DNA from: Xylaria sp. FL1777
Taxonomy: Eukaryota > Ascomycota > Sordariomycetes > Xylariales > Xylariaceae
DNA length: 64,000 nt
Direction of reading: 5' to 3'
NCBI GenBank assembly: GCA_022578965.1
Contig: MU400536.1
Coordinates: 248,001 to 312,000 of the forward strand
Under the pieces are notes generated by a model. That model did not search any database. It was not told the origin of the DNA and saw only the letters and a program-made list of their open reading frames with translations. Both the position numbers and the translations under genes were made by a program. This document shows, piece by piece, positions 23,813 to 38,233 of the stretch. Positions within the stretch are counted from its first letter, which is position 1. The number at the start of each line of letters is the position of its first letter.

Positions 23813-26218
23813 GAAGTCCTATCACACTCTGCTCTGGCGCATCATCCGTTGGTCAATTCTAGTACTTTAGATCGGCGAACTATAGATACCAGCCCTTGGA
23901 ACTGAGAGATTGATTCTATTCAGAATACAATAATCTGTTATGGCTGCCAAGGTCTATGCCTTTCTTCTTCCGGACGCTGCCGAGCTTGGTGGCTGTTCTT
24001 GACTCTATATACAATTGGTCCGACCTTCCTAACCTCCGAGATCCGCCAATAGCTTCACTTCTGAATACGAGAGACAGTCGTCTCACCGAACTACGCATAT
24101 GGGTGGCGTACAAGGTTCAACGCGTTCAGCGAGTGTAACACGAACTGCCTAAAGTTCTATGTTTCATATCTCCAAAGGTTACGTTACAGTAACATTACAT
24201 AACTTAGACAGGAATGCATTGCCAATTAGACTAAAATACATTAGATTATTAGAAAGATGTCCAGTATAGGCAATGAGAGACGCTAATTAAAGCTCTTGCC
24301 CATATATTATAGTCACGAGGATTGTTTCACAGTATTGTGTGTTCCTGGGTATGAACGGTGATTATAACTAGATATTGTCGAGATAGTGACGTGATCTCCT
24401 GATTAGGGGGCTTCCATCGGACTCCATAGGAACTGCAAAAATTCTCATAAGAATGATCTAATTCCTAGTGCGAATTCCATTATCACGAATAGAGGGGCTA
24501 GTCAAAGAACAGTACATATGAATAGGTACAAGAAATTTGACCGGGTCGACCTCGAAGGAGCGGTGTGACCGAATTCGACTCCATTACAGTGTGCGATGAG
24601 ACTTAGAGCAGACATCTTTCCCATCGGGGTACCGGCAGAGATTACCTGAGCAGAATAACCGCCGTACGGAGTTCCAACAGTCGCATTCTCTATTCAAAAA
24701 CTACATATCATATCTACAGTTCATCGACAGCCGGCACCGGAGGAGACGTGACTCGCAGGTACCGATGCCGCCTCGGATACTAGGTCCGACTCGTCGGGAA
24801 TAAGCATGAGATAGAGGCCATTCATCTGGACACTATATCGAAGGTAGGAGCTGAATAACTGGGTCGGGAAGGGTCCGGCTAGCGGCATTCTGCCGGGCTG
24901 GCTTTCACGATCATGAACCCCTCCCGTCTTGGCCTTGGGGTATAGGTGGCTATACTACGTAGATAAGATACCTGTATGCCCCAAGAATTACTGCTCCTGT
25001 AACATAGTTGATGGCTGTAGACCCCATAGGTACGAAGATCCATTATACAGCACCTGGCTGAATATATACCATACCTGACAACAAGCATAGAATTGGAGTT
25101 GCTCCAATCAAATCTACGGTATTACTACAGTCCTACAAGAAACTACTGTATTAAAACCTATCGGAAACCCGATCGCAAGGTGGTATCCCCACTAATTCGA
25201 TCTCTCCAAACCATTTGGTCCAGAGTTAGGCACAAGATATAACGGATAGGGACCGGTAGAGTTTAGCCGGACCCCAATCAACATCTCAAGAAGGGAGTCC
25301 CAAATCCGCAATAGGAAATAGAAGTCCAAGCTCATTTGCTCGGGCCAGTGCTCAATTTCACTGACTCCACCGACACGCCATCTCCATCGGCGAGCATGAA
25401 ATATATTTCTGTCGTGGCAACGGGAAGGGCCACATTTCGGGAGGTCCGAACGTCTCAATCCACCGATCCTCGGCGTCTCATTACATATCGAGATGGCGAT
25501 CCGCCTAAGTACCTAGAGAAGAGCGAAAACATCCCAAGGTGGGCTGCAGATAACGGAGTCACTCCGCTTTTTCTGTCTAATCCACCTTGCCTATCATCCC
25601 ACATTCACACGTCGATATGGTCTCGTCATAGGATCGCTCAGCCCTGTTTTTCTCGAATCTCTCGGCTCCTCATTGGTGCTCGTGGATATTGAGGCTAGAT
25701 CCGGGAGCAAGAGGTCGAGTAAAAGTTATCGGGATGCTTATTCCCGAACCGGTGACTGCGATGCTCGTAGAGCGGCGAGAAATGCATATGTAGGAGCAAA
25801 AAACTGCGATGCTTTCGTCGTATTAAATAGAATAGGGTGCATTGCTTTTCCCTTCTTCTCGATTCGCGTTGGTATCGCGTATCGAATTAGAATCTCTACC
25901 ACAGAGAATTCACGAGTAGGGATAGACATTCCTTGCTATCGCATCCGTCTTTGTCTCTTTGGAAGCATACACTCAGTCAGACCGGTTGTTGGGGTTCGAG
26001 TTTGTATATTCAGCCTCCAAGATAATAAGAAAAACTGCTCCTCTTCGCGTTCCTATCTTCACTTGACTCGATTCCTCTTCTAGTCGGTTCCAATTAGGAT
26101 ATCGGTATCTCCATTATCGTCTTGCCTATGATGATACGCGAACCGCCGTTGTCATCACCATCACACTTCTTACCTTATTATACACAATAGGAAATCTATA
26201 TCGTACCAAGCAGCCCAA
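23813..26218. other. Spacer upstream of the MFS gene
   Basis: Apart from repeat copy D at the left, I see no supported gene. Frames at 25336-25692 and 25673-26083 overlap in different registers and show no family, so they look like chance or leader sequence. The last few hundred bases should contain the MFS promoter. Confidence 0.5.
23897..24140 (+). repeat. LTR-like remnant, copy D
   Basis: The core from 23936 to 24140 (205 bases) begins TGTTATGG and ends GTGTAACA, so the outer five bases TGTTA/TAACA are inverted as in LTRs. It matches copy B over several words (TGTTATGGCTGCCAAGGTC, TATATACAATTGGTCCG, TCTCACCGAACTACGCAT). I see no matching five-base target duplication at its edges, so the borders are uncertain. 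Confidence 0.6.
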
Positions 26219-28528
26219 ATGCCTGAGCCTAACACTGAAGTTCCATGCTCTCAGCAGGAGCATCTGGGGGACGAGAAAGTGAGCCCTGCACCCCGGAAGA
26301 GCAGCAGCAGCAGCAGACTCGACAGCAAACCGTCTCGATCCATTCACTCCTCGGGTGACGAGGACGATATAGACGATGTAGAACAGCAAGACATACTCGA
26401 GCGGTGCTCAACGAAGCACTCAGCAATGGGAGATGCCCCTATTCAGCCTATCGACTCAGTCATCGAGATCCCGGACGAATTCTACGATAGATTACCACGA
26501 CACCGAAAGAGTCAGTACATCAGCAAACCTACTAAGCTATCCGTGGTATATTGTTCGGCGCGAAAAGGGCTAATTCAAAATCATAGCCATCATCCTTTTC
26601 CTCATATCCTTCAGCTCGTTCCTATCGCCTGTTTCAAGTACATCGGTGCTAGCCGCAACACCAGAAGTTGCCGCGGAGTATAGCACAACGGGTACAATCG
26701 TGAACCTTGTGAACGCATTATACCTCCTATTCATGGGCTTATCACCGGTCGTCTGGGGGCCACTGAGTCAAGTATAGTAAGTGGACCTCGCAGTTAGAGG
26801 CGTTTTAGGGGCTTCCAAAACACCTTCAGAGCATAATCAAAATGACGATTACTGACACCTAATCATAGTGGCCGCAGAATAGTAAGTGTCTGATTCAATA
26901 ATCAGTTGAGCAGTCCCAGGGGAAAGGTGGAATGGCGACATGTAAAATAAAATCAAAGCCGGGAATTGCAGTATACTAACTGAGAGGTCGCATAGATTTG
27001 CTTGGTAACAGGCACTGGCTTCGTTTTGACTAGTATCGGTACAGCATTGGCGCCAAACCTTGGGGCCTTCTTTTTCTTCCGCTTATTCACAGCGTTCCTT
27101 GGGACATCCTTCCTATTGAATGGAGCAGCCGTCATCAGGTAAGCGCTCATCCGATCTCTATATCTTGCCGTTAGTTTCACCCGGCATCATTCGACTACCC
27201 TACCTCGACGACAATGGGATCACTGGCACAGAATCGCAAATTAACAAATCTGCCTTTGCCGTAGTGATATTTATCGCCCCACGGAGCGTGGGACAGCAAC
27301 GGGTTGGTTTATGTCCGGCACGCTGATCGGGCCAGCATTTGGCCCCTTCATCGGCGGCCTGATCGTGACATATGCATCGTGGCGCGTGATCTTTTGGTTG
27401 CAAACGGGCCTTGCTGGCGTCGGAACCATTGGCATTTATTTCTTTATGCCAGAAACTATCTTTCATAAGAAGATTGACGATCTTGAGGGATACAGTGGGC
27501 GCGAGAAAGGGCGTGCTTTGCTTTCGATGCTCAACCCGTGGGGAATACTCAAGCTTTTCGAATATCCAAGTACGTATTACCTAACAATTATCTTCCGAAA
27601 TCATTTAAGGTAACCGAGAAGGAGATTCTGGACATACAATAGCTCAATAATGCGCTGCCATTCGCTAATCTAAATTTCATCCAGATTTTATCTTAGCAGG
27701 TTTTGCTAGTTCGTCACTCGTATGGAATAGTAAGTAGACGAGTTCTTGAACTGAAGGCTACTCGTAGAGGAGTCAAGAAAATTCCAGATCACGTTCAAAA
27801 CATCGATAGCTGACTCCGAATGTCTTGCAGTGTATAGCATTTTGACTCCGATCCGATATGTTCTAAATCCGCGGTATCACTTGACAACGCCACTGCAAGG
27901 CGGTCTTTTCTACCTAGCTCCCGGATTTGGATATCTCGCGGGCACATTTGTCGGCGGGCGATATGCAGACTATATTGTGAAGGTATACATTCGCAAACGT
28001 GGCGTTCGGATCCCCGAAGATCGCATGTACTCGGCACTACCCTTTCTGGGCTTTGTGTTACCTGGCAGCGTCATCATCTACGGATGGTGCGTGGAGAAGG
28101 ACGCTGGGGGCATTCCATTGACGGTGATCGTGCTTTTCCTGCAAGGCCTCGCCCAGCTTTTCTGCTTCCCGTCTCTAAACACCTACTGTCTGGATGTCAT
28201 GAGCGGGCGTGGCGCCGAGGTAATTGCCGGCAACTACGCAATACGATACCTTTTCGGATGCTTAGCGACAGCCGTTGTGTTGCCGGCCATTGAAACGATT
28301 GGGGTGGGGTGGTTCTCGACCATCAGCACCCTCTTCATGCTTGGAGGCGCAGTGTGCACCTATCTAGCAATCCGCTACGGGGAGCAGTGGAGGAAGACTA
28401 TCGACGCAAAGCATAAGGCGAATAAATTAAAGGGGAGGGAGGACAAGGACAAGAAAAATGGCGCTTCGCATGTTCCCACCGAAAAGCCAACGAACCATGA
28501 TGACGTTGCGAATAGGTCGCAAGTGTAA
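26219..28528 (+). CDS. MFS transporter, DHA1-type drug/H+ antiporter
   Basis: Seven exons, 26219-26510, 26587-26776, 26869-26881, 26996-27138, 27265-27569, 27685-27729 and 27831-28528, encode 561 residues. The first 95 residues are soluble, Ser-rich and acidic. The membrane part starts at ILFLISFSSFLSP. MFS motif A is GPLSQVYGRR, motif B is close to DIYRPTERGTATGW, and the antiporter signature is seen as GPAFGPFIGGLI. Twelve membrane segments are expected, with a long loop holding PETIFHKKIDDLEG. The C-terminus is Lys-rich. The resemblance is to fungal QDR/FLU1-type exporters, which pump drugs or metabolites out through the plasma membrane; the real substrate is unknown. Exon 3 has only 13 bases and supplies most of the YGRRI residues of motif A. 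Exon 6 has 45. No biosynthetic cluster lies next to it. Confidence 0.85.
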
Positions 28529-29319
28529 AGGACGGCAGCGGCCGGAGTCGAACTCATCGGCAGTAGAAGTGTAAGCACCGTCAGTGCGAACGAGACAACG
28601 ATGACGACGACGCCTCAGAAAAAAAGGTCTCGTGGGGGAGGGAACATCTGGTGTTATATGAAAGATGCCAGGATAACCTTTGAAATATCAAGGTTGTATC
28701 TGCACGTTGCCGCCAGCCTGGCCGCGTACTCTCGCAGTGCGATCAGGCAATATTAAACTATTAAACAGAAAACATCCTTGGATACCGGCCTCTTCCCGGG
28801 TTCTCCAGAGCCCGGAATTTGGGTCGCAGTCCGATCAGCGGACAATAGTCGACAGATGCATGTTTAGATCTAGATAAGATCATTAGACTAATGTGAGCAC
28901 ACAAGTAGAAACAGCAGCGCAGGTTTCAGCGACGGTGACGATGAATCCTGTATATGTGTTACAGCTGACGCCCTACCTCAACATCTAGCAAGGACCTGGT
29001 AGGCCTCGGAGACGTAAGTCGTATGCAGTGTCGATGCTATAAGATGTTTCGATAGCTGAGCAGCACGGAACCGTGTTGTGCGCATCACCTATATAGTGGT
29101 TGCGAACATTGTGTCTTAGCCACGGACTGCTGCTTATGACTCGGGTAAATTGTATCAGCAGGTCTTTTTACTAGGTACTTAACCGCGGTTAGTGTGATTT
29201 CCCATGCCCCGATAAATAGATAGGCTCTTGTAACCCGCGGCCTTTCTGCATATGCTGAATACATGCACCGAGTGTTATTAAGGAAGGATGTATTAAGCTG
29301 CATAAGGGCAGTATCTACC

Positions 29320-29329
29320 TACCTAGGTA
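29320..29329. repeat. TACCTAGGTA palindrome
   Basis: An exact copy of the ten-base palindrome, preceded by CTACC, so that the word ACCTACCTAGGTA is seen. Confidence 0.7.
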
Positions 29330-31768
29330 CTAACATAGGAATAATATGTTACGATATGATTGAACCTCAATGTTGTAGGCGAGTAAGAGAAACAAGAACT
29401 ACCTACGTGGACAAATTTTCTATAGTAGATAGCTTGACTTTGAGGGGGCAGCTGTCGGTAAATTTGATTACATTCCTTATGCCTATCATTGTTAACATTG
29501 AAGCTCCTTTGCATCAACACAAGCAAAAAGCACCTGTTGATTCCAATTCTACTAACTTGTGAGAGAGACATTCAGCACTACTAGTATTGAGATGTTACGC
29601 TAGCACTCTGACGTATTCTAATGGTCGTTATGCATTCTTCAGAGGACAGGATGAGGGAGGTTTGATACACGGCAGTATAATCTGGTGTAATGACGTGTCT
29701 CATGTAGGCGGGCCGGATCTGCATTTACCATCAAACGAGATTCCGGTGCGCTCCTAGGGTTGAAGATCGCCATACAGCCTGTCATGCGCTACTCGGGTAC
29801 TTGGCCGGAGTTACCTGATCCCAGGCTGGACCGAGCCTCATATCTGCCAAGGGACCAACTTAGTCTAGTCTGAGAAAGAATAACCTCAACTTATGGTTCT
29901 CTATAATATATACTGCGTACATTCACCTAAAGAATTCAAATCTGACCATTGGAGTCATGTCTTGCCCGACTGTATATGAAATTGGCCTTTCTCGCTTTCG
30001 AAGTAGAATACCAAGTTATTCCCTTGCTAAAACGTTAAATGATGTGACGGCATCGACAGACGACCCCAGCCAGTAGGACTTCCTAGTCTTGGCCCCTATC
30101 CCGAACCTACCATCACCTTGTTCGAGTACCGGTACTCTAGATAGGTGATATGTTGGTGCTAAGACAGGGCTTGCCGAGTGTCATTTGACGCTATAACAAT
30201 TTGTTCGGACATGGATTCAGATTATAGGTGATAGCATCGAGCTGGTGATGGACATGCATATAGGGCATCCATGTCAGCCAATGGGGTCGGCCGTGGTTTG
30301 GTGGATGCAGTGTACGCACTACTTATATCTAACCTTAGTTGTAGCATGATGCTCGGTGTGTTAACTCGGGTTTCAATTCGGTATGTAAGCTCAATGTGCA
30401 TGGACTTATGCACCTATGGCGACTCGAAATATCTTACAGGTGGTTTTCCAGTGCGCAGACTAGACTTGATGGTCATGCGTTCCGAGTCTTACGCCGAATC
30501 AACATGGGTGCCATACCTATGGTAATTAAGTATCATCATCATTAGGGCACGTGGGGTAGGTAGATGAATGCTCGTGTTCTGTATTGAGGAGTGAGTGTCG
30601 GGGCGGGGGGGAAATCCAAACATTTGCTCCATTCTCTTTGTTCATCCACAACCTCTAACCCGCTTCGGTGACCGCTTCAATGCATCAAGCAAATATGAGA
30701 TGCAAACTTGAACAACACCAATCACTGCAATGTTTGGTGTGTTGCGTACCACTGATACGTAGCACCTGATAGACCTGTGGTAGACCTTTGTGGTAGCACC
30801 CTTTATAGCCGTACTGCATATAAATCCGTTCATGCAACCCACGCCGGTCTCACTACGCCAGACAGGTCGTTCCTTGGGAAATACGGCGTGGGGCATGGGG
30901 CTGCCCGGGCCATAATCACGGCACTACCTAAGACCACCAGAAATTGGTAAGTTAATGACGGATCCCCCAGGTCGTTCGATGCTTGGCAAGCCTTGGCCGA
31001 TTTTAAATGAAGACTTACATCCCAAAACCAGTGTACCACGCTGCCTGAATAACAAATAACTGCCCTGGAAGAAGGTACTATTGCCTGCTTCTCGATGCCT
31101 GAAGATAGCAGAATGACATCTAATTAACAAAAGTGAAAATACCACCCTGAAGAGAGCGATATGAAGGCTTGGACGGCTATTACTATTTTTTTACTTACCT
31201 AACTGGGTATTTAAAGGTAGACAGATAGCTGTTGCTTAGGTATTGATCTGCGATTAGTTAAGCAATGACGTAGTAGCTATACTGTGTTTTGTCTGGAATC
31301 TGAAACAAGGTCCTAGTTAAGATTGCCCTGTCTGAAATCGGCAAATCGCACCTGAAGCATCTTTACTCTGTATACCAAGTACCTCCACGTGTGAATAGCT
31401 CGTACAGGCCTGCCGAGTACAGCGACAGGAATACCTACAAAGTACTGTGGACAGGAAATTACTCACCGGCCTGTCTACCTATGCTCCCAGCAGGTAACCA
31501 AATACAGCACTAGAGAAGTTTGTGAGGGTAGGGTCCAGTTATTCCCAGCTTCCATATGTATTCTAGTACCCACTAGAAAGACTACGGGCCTTTCACTAGT
31601 AGGTACCTAGTAGTATATTTAGTTTACTAGCTGTGCTATGCTAGTTAAAAGACAGACTATATGTAGGTACTTACTTTATTATTTTTAAGATACATGAGAT
31701 AAATTTAAGGAGGTACCTAATGTAGGTATGAAAGGTGAGAGCAATGAAAAGTTTAACGCGCTATAAGC

Positions 31769-31831
31769 TACCTAGGTACTACATACCTAGGTAAGCAGTG
31801 GGGTTTGAGACCACTGTAGTGTACCTAGGTA
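31769..31831. repeat. Three TACCTAGGTA palindromes in 63 bases
   Basis: Exact copies lie at 31769-31778, 31784-31793 and 31822-31831. This is the densest group in the window. Nearby words (GTAGGTACTTA, GGTACCTAATGTAGGTA) belong to the same family. Confidence 0.75.
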
Positions 31832-33561
31832 GTTATACCCGTGTACAGAGAAGTAAAGATAAGTACCGAGTCTTAGGCGTGCTCTCTACTGTCCAATACC
31901 AGGAGAGTATTGGCCCTAAAACATCCCCTTTAGGCACTTTTAATATCTGAGGTAGACAGGGGATACTTGTTATACATCGCGGCGCCGGTACAAACAACTT
32001 CTAGACTTCAAATTTCCCACCATACCTACCATTTAGAAGTACATCGTAACTAGGCCACATCTGTATCGAACACGTAAACTTGCACCATACCAACATACCG
32101 GAGCAATCAGACAATCGTCATGCGGCTGTGTTGCGCAAGGCAGCACAGCGCAGCACAGCACAATGTAGGTAAGCAGGGCTTGGAGGGGGGACGGGGAGGG
32201 CACCGAGAGGAGGTGGGACGGAAGATCCCCGATGTGCCGACAAAGTTCCAACACAATAGAGGTTCCAGGATGGAATTGCGCGTCCATAGCACATGAACGC
32301 ACAAACGATGATCTGTTGGGCCTCTTCCCAGGTAGATAAGCGGCGGCTCAGCAAAAGGTGGGAATGTATGTTTGAGGGTGGAAATCCAAACTTATTTTCT
32401 ATTAGAGATCGACAGTTGCCTCCTACTTTTATTTGTTTCTGGTCCATTACAGTCGTGGTCCCTTTCCATCTCAGAACTTCGAAGTGTAGAATCCAATTGC
32501 ATATGGTAAAAAGCACACCACTATACCCTCTCTCTACCTTTGTGCTACGGGGTCCTGTACCGAGCATTGTCAAACATTTAAACCTCCTGGCCCGTACAGG
32601 TACAAGTGTACAGTAGTAGGTAGGTAGGACTCTCATTCATCCGAACCCGCAAAATCAGCTCACAATCTAGGCCAGTACCTGCCGCCCGGTACCTGAGGTA
32701 GAACAGAACGTGAGCAGCAGCTAGGTAGTAACCTTCGGTACCTACCTGCTAGACTGATGATCGACGGCCCACCGACGCAATACCGGTGAAGTTGCTCCAA
32801 TCCAGCTGCTCTCCCTCCATTCCTCTTGCAGCCGTATCTCCCTACTACATAGGTATGCTTATTGTTCCAACGATTGCTTCTTACCTTCTATTCTGTGTTC
32901 TCTTCATTTCTGACCGACCCTCGCGTCATATCCGAGGACTCACCTTCTTTGACCTTCATGTTCATATTCCTAGTAATTTCCTTCACATTCTGTCTTGTCG
33001 AGTCAGATCAGATAAGCAGCTATTCACTCCTTTGTCAGCCAGGGGCTTCGTCTGATCCCGCTCCGGCAAAGCATCAACCACTGCAAGTTATAGTTGGGAC
33101 CAACGCCACCTTATTTCTAGCCTGCGGGCAAAGTTACTTCTACGTACGCGGACGCGCAAGTCCCAACACAGATCAATCTAGCTGTGCTTGGCACTCTGTT
33201 TGCCTGTCTTCGGCTTACCAATCCCCTCCGGGAGTTTCTTTCGGCCTTATAGAGCCGGACTCTGTTGTGAGACCTAATCCCCCCGGACCTCTGTGATTCA
33301 CCCGTTCTTGTATCACCGACTGTTCCCCGTCGGCTAGAGTCGATGCGTGGTTCGGCCGGCAGCCAAAGACTGTGGCAGCTGAATTATTTTGTCTTTTGGG
33401 CTTAACAATACTTTGGCGAGCTTTCATGGTAGCCGGGTTGTCTCCCTATTCGTGCGGCCACAGGTTCCTTATGCTCCTAGAGCACTGAGATACTCCTACG
33501 TGCAGCCTGCGCATCACACTCAGTAACGCACAAAGCCACGTCTTGCCACACGACGGCCAGA

Positions 33562-36113
33562 ATGGAGAAAATAGCTGACTTCATGACACGAAATTCCGGT
33601 TCCTTCTCGAATGCGATGGCTCGTAAAAACGACGTCTCTTTGCCGATGCATGCCAATCCAAAACCGATAACCAAATTCCAGGTCAAAGCATTATTAGGTC
33701 ACTGCCTCTATCGTCGAGTTGTTATATGGGTTGCCATGATTTTCGTGCTTCTGACATTAATTATATTCGATCCCCGCTTGACTACACAATCGCGAAACGT
33801 CTTTGATATAGTCCATGGGAACAAGGTACTTGTCAAAGAACCACCTGGCACCGTTGAGGATGTGCTACAGAATCAAAACAGCGTGGTTATGGATGTCCCG
33901 ATACAGGAAGCCATCTACGAGGTTCAACATGAGGACGTCAAACTTCAGGAGGTCGAAGTTGGTAAAGTGGAGGATATCGCCAAGAATATCCAAAATGACA
34001 ATCTGAATGACAAATCCAACGAGACACCTGATAATACCCCTAACGATGGCCCCGACAATGTCCTTGACAGTATCACGAACGATGCCGCAACCGAGAATGA
34101 TGTCGTCAACCAGGAGGAGGATACCACCGAGAATGAGGAGAGTATAGACTGGCCTAAGTGGCTTAAATATAAACAGTAAGTAGTGCGATCAATTTTGAAT
34201 GGGAGCATGAAGTCTTAACCACATCCAATAGTCTCGATGGGTATTATAGAGGATTGAGAGCGCTCGTGCAGCCTTCGGAATATGAGCCCGAATATCCCAA
34301 ACCGTTGATGCCGAATCCCACTGACTCGGTCCCGACACCTCATCACACCAATATACCCACACCAACCGTATTCCGACCTCACCCAGACTATGACTCCGAC
34401 GCATGGCGAAAGAACTATCTTCGTGTAAACCCCTGTTATGTCGACGTGGACAAGAAAGTGCCAGTCCCCGATCTTTACGCATACCCTGGCCTCGTTCAGG
34501 GCCAACCCAAAGCGGCTATAGGATCTCATGAGGCTCTTGGGTTACGGAGCGACGTTTGCTTTGACCGGTTTGGTCGATATGGTCCCTACGGTCTAGGCTA
34601 CAGCCTGGACCGTGGAGGTGTGAGTGAGTCTCTTGATACTGAAAGTGAGGGTAGCGAAGCTGTTTGGGAGAAATCAGGCCAAATCAACTGGAATGGCGTG
34701 GACTGGGCCAGAGCTCAAGCCCAGTGCTTCAGTTCGAACCGAGATCGCTTCTTCACAGGAAACCAGACGCAAGATGCAGAGCTCGCATCAACTGGCCACA
34801 AAAGACTGTACCGTACCGCCATCGTGGTGCGAACATACGTTGGTTTCAAGTGGACGGCCCATGCGATACTGAACTTTCGCGCCATGGTATCCGAGCTGAA
34901 CCTACAGTCAGGTGGCGAGTATGATGTACATTTTCTTCTACACGTCCGAGACAACAATGCCCCCATATGGGCCGATGCAGCAACAGCGCAGGAAATTATT
35001 GAGACCAACGTTCCAACAGAATTCCATGGGCTCTGCACTTTATGGTCAGAAGCGCAAATGAAGTTATTCTATCCCGGAAATTTCGGTGACACCTACGAAA
35101 ATCCATCCAACGGAGATATCCACGGCGTCTATCGCTCTGCCCACATGCCTCTACAACATTTTGCAGTGATGCATCCCGAGTATGAACATTTTTGGAACTG
35201 GGAGATGGATATGCGGTGGACTGGCTCTTACTATGAACTTTTCGACCGCCTCGGCAAATGGGCCACAAACCAGAGTAGAGTCGGTGCTTGGGAGCGATCA
35301 GCCAAGTACTACATTCCTAGTCTGCATGGTACGTGGGAGAATTTCTCCCAGCTTGTCAACACCGAAATTCAGGCGTCAAATAAGCGGCCAATACTAGGCC
35401 CTATGGCCTTCTCTGGCAAAATCGCTCTCAACCAAGGCCATAACTTCATGCCAGCTAGCTGTGCCAGTGGATCTGAATTATCTGAGTGCGGGGTTGGGGA
35501 GGAGGCTGATCTAATTACCTTAAATCCTCTCTTTGACGTCGAAGAATCTGGCTGGGTTTTCGCCGGGGACATTACTGGCTATGAGACTACCCTGCCAAAA
35601 CCACCACGTAGGTGCTCTATCGTTACAGCTTCTCGTCTTTCTAGGCGTCTACTCTCGGTCATGCATGAGGAAACTTGGCGCCTTCATCACAGTATGTTCA
35701 GCGAGATGTTCCCACCTACCATGGCTTTCCACCACGGCTTGAAGGCTGTTTTCGCCCCCCACCCCGTGTTTTTGGATCGCGATTGGCCTCAGGTGGAGAT
35801 CGATGTAGCCTTCAATGGCGGTGAACACCACAATTCTGGTGGCCGTGGTTCTCCATTCGACCTAAGCAATGAACACAATCACAAGGGTACTAGTTGGTAT
35901 TACAACAGCGAGTTTGCCGGGTTATTGTGGAGGCGGTGGCTTGGCTATGCCCAGATGGACGGGCGAGGAGAAAATGGCGGTCGGGCAGGTGAGGGTATTA
36001 TGCGCGGTGGACGAGAAGAAGAGCAGGATCCCTCCAGCAGTGGACGGCTTTGTCTTCGAAGCATGCTCGTGCATCCAATCAAGTGGGAAGACCCTGCTGA
36101 GAGAGAGGACTAA
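33562..36113 (+). CDS. DUF3405 family membrane protein
   Basis: Two exons, 33562-34175 and 34232-36113, encode 831 residues. The splice restores the motif WLKYKHLDGYYRGL. It looks like a type II membrane protein: a short basic cytosolic tail, one membrane span at about residues 53-69 (VVIWVAMIFVLLTLIIF), then an Asn/Asp/Glu-rich stalk (about 100-200) and a globular domain from about 280 to the end. The globular part contains family-like blocks including RTAIVVRTYVGFKWT, FWNWEMDMRWTG and SAKYYIPSLHGTWENF. The EMDMR block recalls the DxD metal site of glycosyltransferases, and the topology fits a Golgi enzyme, but no activity is established for the family as far as I know. The last 40 residues are low in complexity and probably dispensable. 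Confidence 0.82.
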
Positions 36114-38233
36114 GAATTGAATATTGGCACAGCAAATATACAGAAGGCATAGATTCACGGGGGGATTTGGTCGGTCAAACGGATTATAGAACGGGCGATA
36201 AAGGTAGACGGCGGCATGAACTTCAGGTTCAAAGGGAACACACTGCCATCATCATGACCATCATCGTCATCCTCGATACAGATATCGCAAGCCCAGCACA
36301 TATGGTGGCATTCATACAAGGGGCGTTCGGTTTGTCTTCTATTTTCACTCCACATTTGGTTCTATTTGTCAGGGGTACGGATTTCACTTTGTATTATGCA
36401 TCCTGCCACGGGATGGCGGGCTGGCGAGCGCGCAAGTTTGTGACGACCCTAATAGCAGACGCACACAGCATTTGGCCTACACCCACTTCTCAACACTAGG
36501 CCACGGTGAGGAGGGCAGTAATACTAAGCAGGAACGGCGCAGAATGTAAAGCAGGACGGGCATGTGTGAATGGTATTATCTAATTACTTCTATTATTGTA
36601 CTAAAAAATGAGCAGCATGCGAAGCCATATCCAGGCGAAGAGAAAAAAGGAAAGCAAAAAGGAAATACCAAAAAAGTTCAGATTAATGTTGTCCGGTCTA
36701 TCGACCGATATTCCATCACGTATATAAAACGCGCGTTTCAAACCACCACAGTTTTAATATATGCATTGTCAATGAAGATCGATGGTTTTTGGAAAAGTCA
36801 TACGGCGAGCAGCACTTATAAATAGCGCCTATCTAGCGAATGTCTTAAACTCACTTGGTACCTCATTTAACGTTTTTCTCACCGCGTTTTTCCAACACTA
36901 ATACTTCTGCCTCCAAGTTGGGAGATTTTAACGAGTTGTATATTGCCTAGACTATGACTATGATAATGTTATACTTACGGGCACGTAACTACCTAAGTCG
37001 CACGCCTGTACTTGGAAAGGCCTAGATATAGAGCCAGATGCGATTGATTGCCGTTAACAGCACATTCGGTGATGTGCATAGCCAGTTTGATTGAACATTG
37101 TGTCTCATTAGGTCACTAGCTTAGACAATGCGTTTCTTCGTGGACTTGAGAGCGTCTGAGGGCTTCTTGGCCAGAAGTGTTAGGTAAGATATCCTCTGTA
37201 CGAAAAGCGACCAAAAGATGAAGACTCATTCTATAACGCGAGAAATATTACTTTAGTTTAACTACTCTATAATCACAACGGTTTTTTTTTCTTTCTTTTT
37301 TTTGTTAATTATCCGTTGTGCTACTAAGAGCGCGGTCCTTCTTCCTGTGTAACCAGGCAGGAAACAGCTCTGCAAGGCCCCGCGAGGCCGAAAACCTGCC
37401 TGCATCATTCACAACGGTTCAAGCCCGATATTTCAAGGAAAAAAAAGGAGGACGCGTTGTATACAGAGCAAGGGAAATTGCAAACAATATATTCAAGTCC
37501 CGCTATCAAACCTATCCGACCAACCCGGACCGACCATTCCATTTATTCAACCCACCTGCATGCGTCCAGTATCGTCCGCCCTATCGGCTCATATTCGCGC
37601 GCCACCTACTATTGAAGGGCCGTGGAACCACCGTTTCCTACGGACCTGAGAAACGAAATAACCAATTCATTTTTTCCACCCCACCCATCAAGAGAGTATT
37701 CGCCAAACTCAGCTACTATAGACAAGGCGAGCACAACAGGTAAAGAGGGAAATAAAGAGCCTGTTGTGGGTGAGAATATAGCTCCTGGAACGAAATTATG
37801 TAACTTGCCCCCCAAACCTCTGCCAATAGCATACAAAGTTGTAGTAAACTCCCAGCCGTCATGCCCGTACCCGCCCATCGAAGAGGGTTGACCGGAGGAA
37901 GAAAGAACGCTATGACGTATGAAAAGGCAGGAAAAGAAGATGGGTGCCAGAGGCAGGTATCAGGCGAAGTAAGAAGAGCGAACATGCCACCATACGCCAA
38001 ATAACGCCGTGAAACGCCGTCTTCAAAAAATTGGATCGGTAAACAATGCTGGCTAAGACCCAGCGGCAGGTTATGAGGCCATCATTATTCATGAACCAGC
38101 ACGGAGCCTGCCATGTTGGATTGAGTGGACTTTGCCACCGACGAAAACGGGTCGTCAACTTCAATGTGCTGTGCAATCTTGGTTGTAATGGCCTGGATTC
38201 AAAGATTGCAGAGGGCTGCGTGGAAGTTGTCTC
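36114..38233. other. Convergent spacer, no gene
   Basis: This lies between the 3' ends of the DUF3405 gene and the membrane-protein gene on the other strand. Poly-pyrimidine runs occur near 37.28 kb. Several overlapping frames near 37.3-37.9 kb on both strands have no family resemblance. I see no supportable gene. Confidence 0.5.

Larger units (their letters stand above)
28529..33561. other. 5 kb gene-free spacer with palindromic repeats
   Basis: This is the longest stretch without a gene. Open frames are short, overlap on opposite strands and show no domain or intron logic; the longest (32862-33296) may be leader sequence. ACCTACCT/AGGTAGGT words are dense at 29.3, 31.6-31.9 and 32.6-32.8 kb. 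A CAGCACAG-type short tandem run lies near 32.13-32.16 kb. The right end should hold the promoter of the DUF3405 gene. Confidence 0.55.
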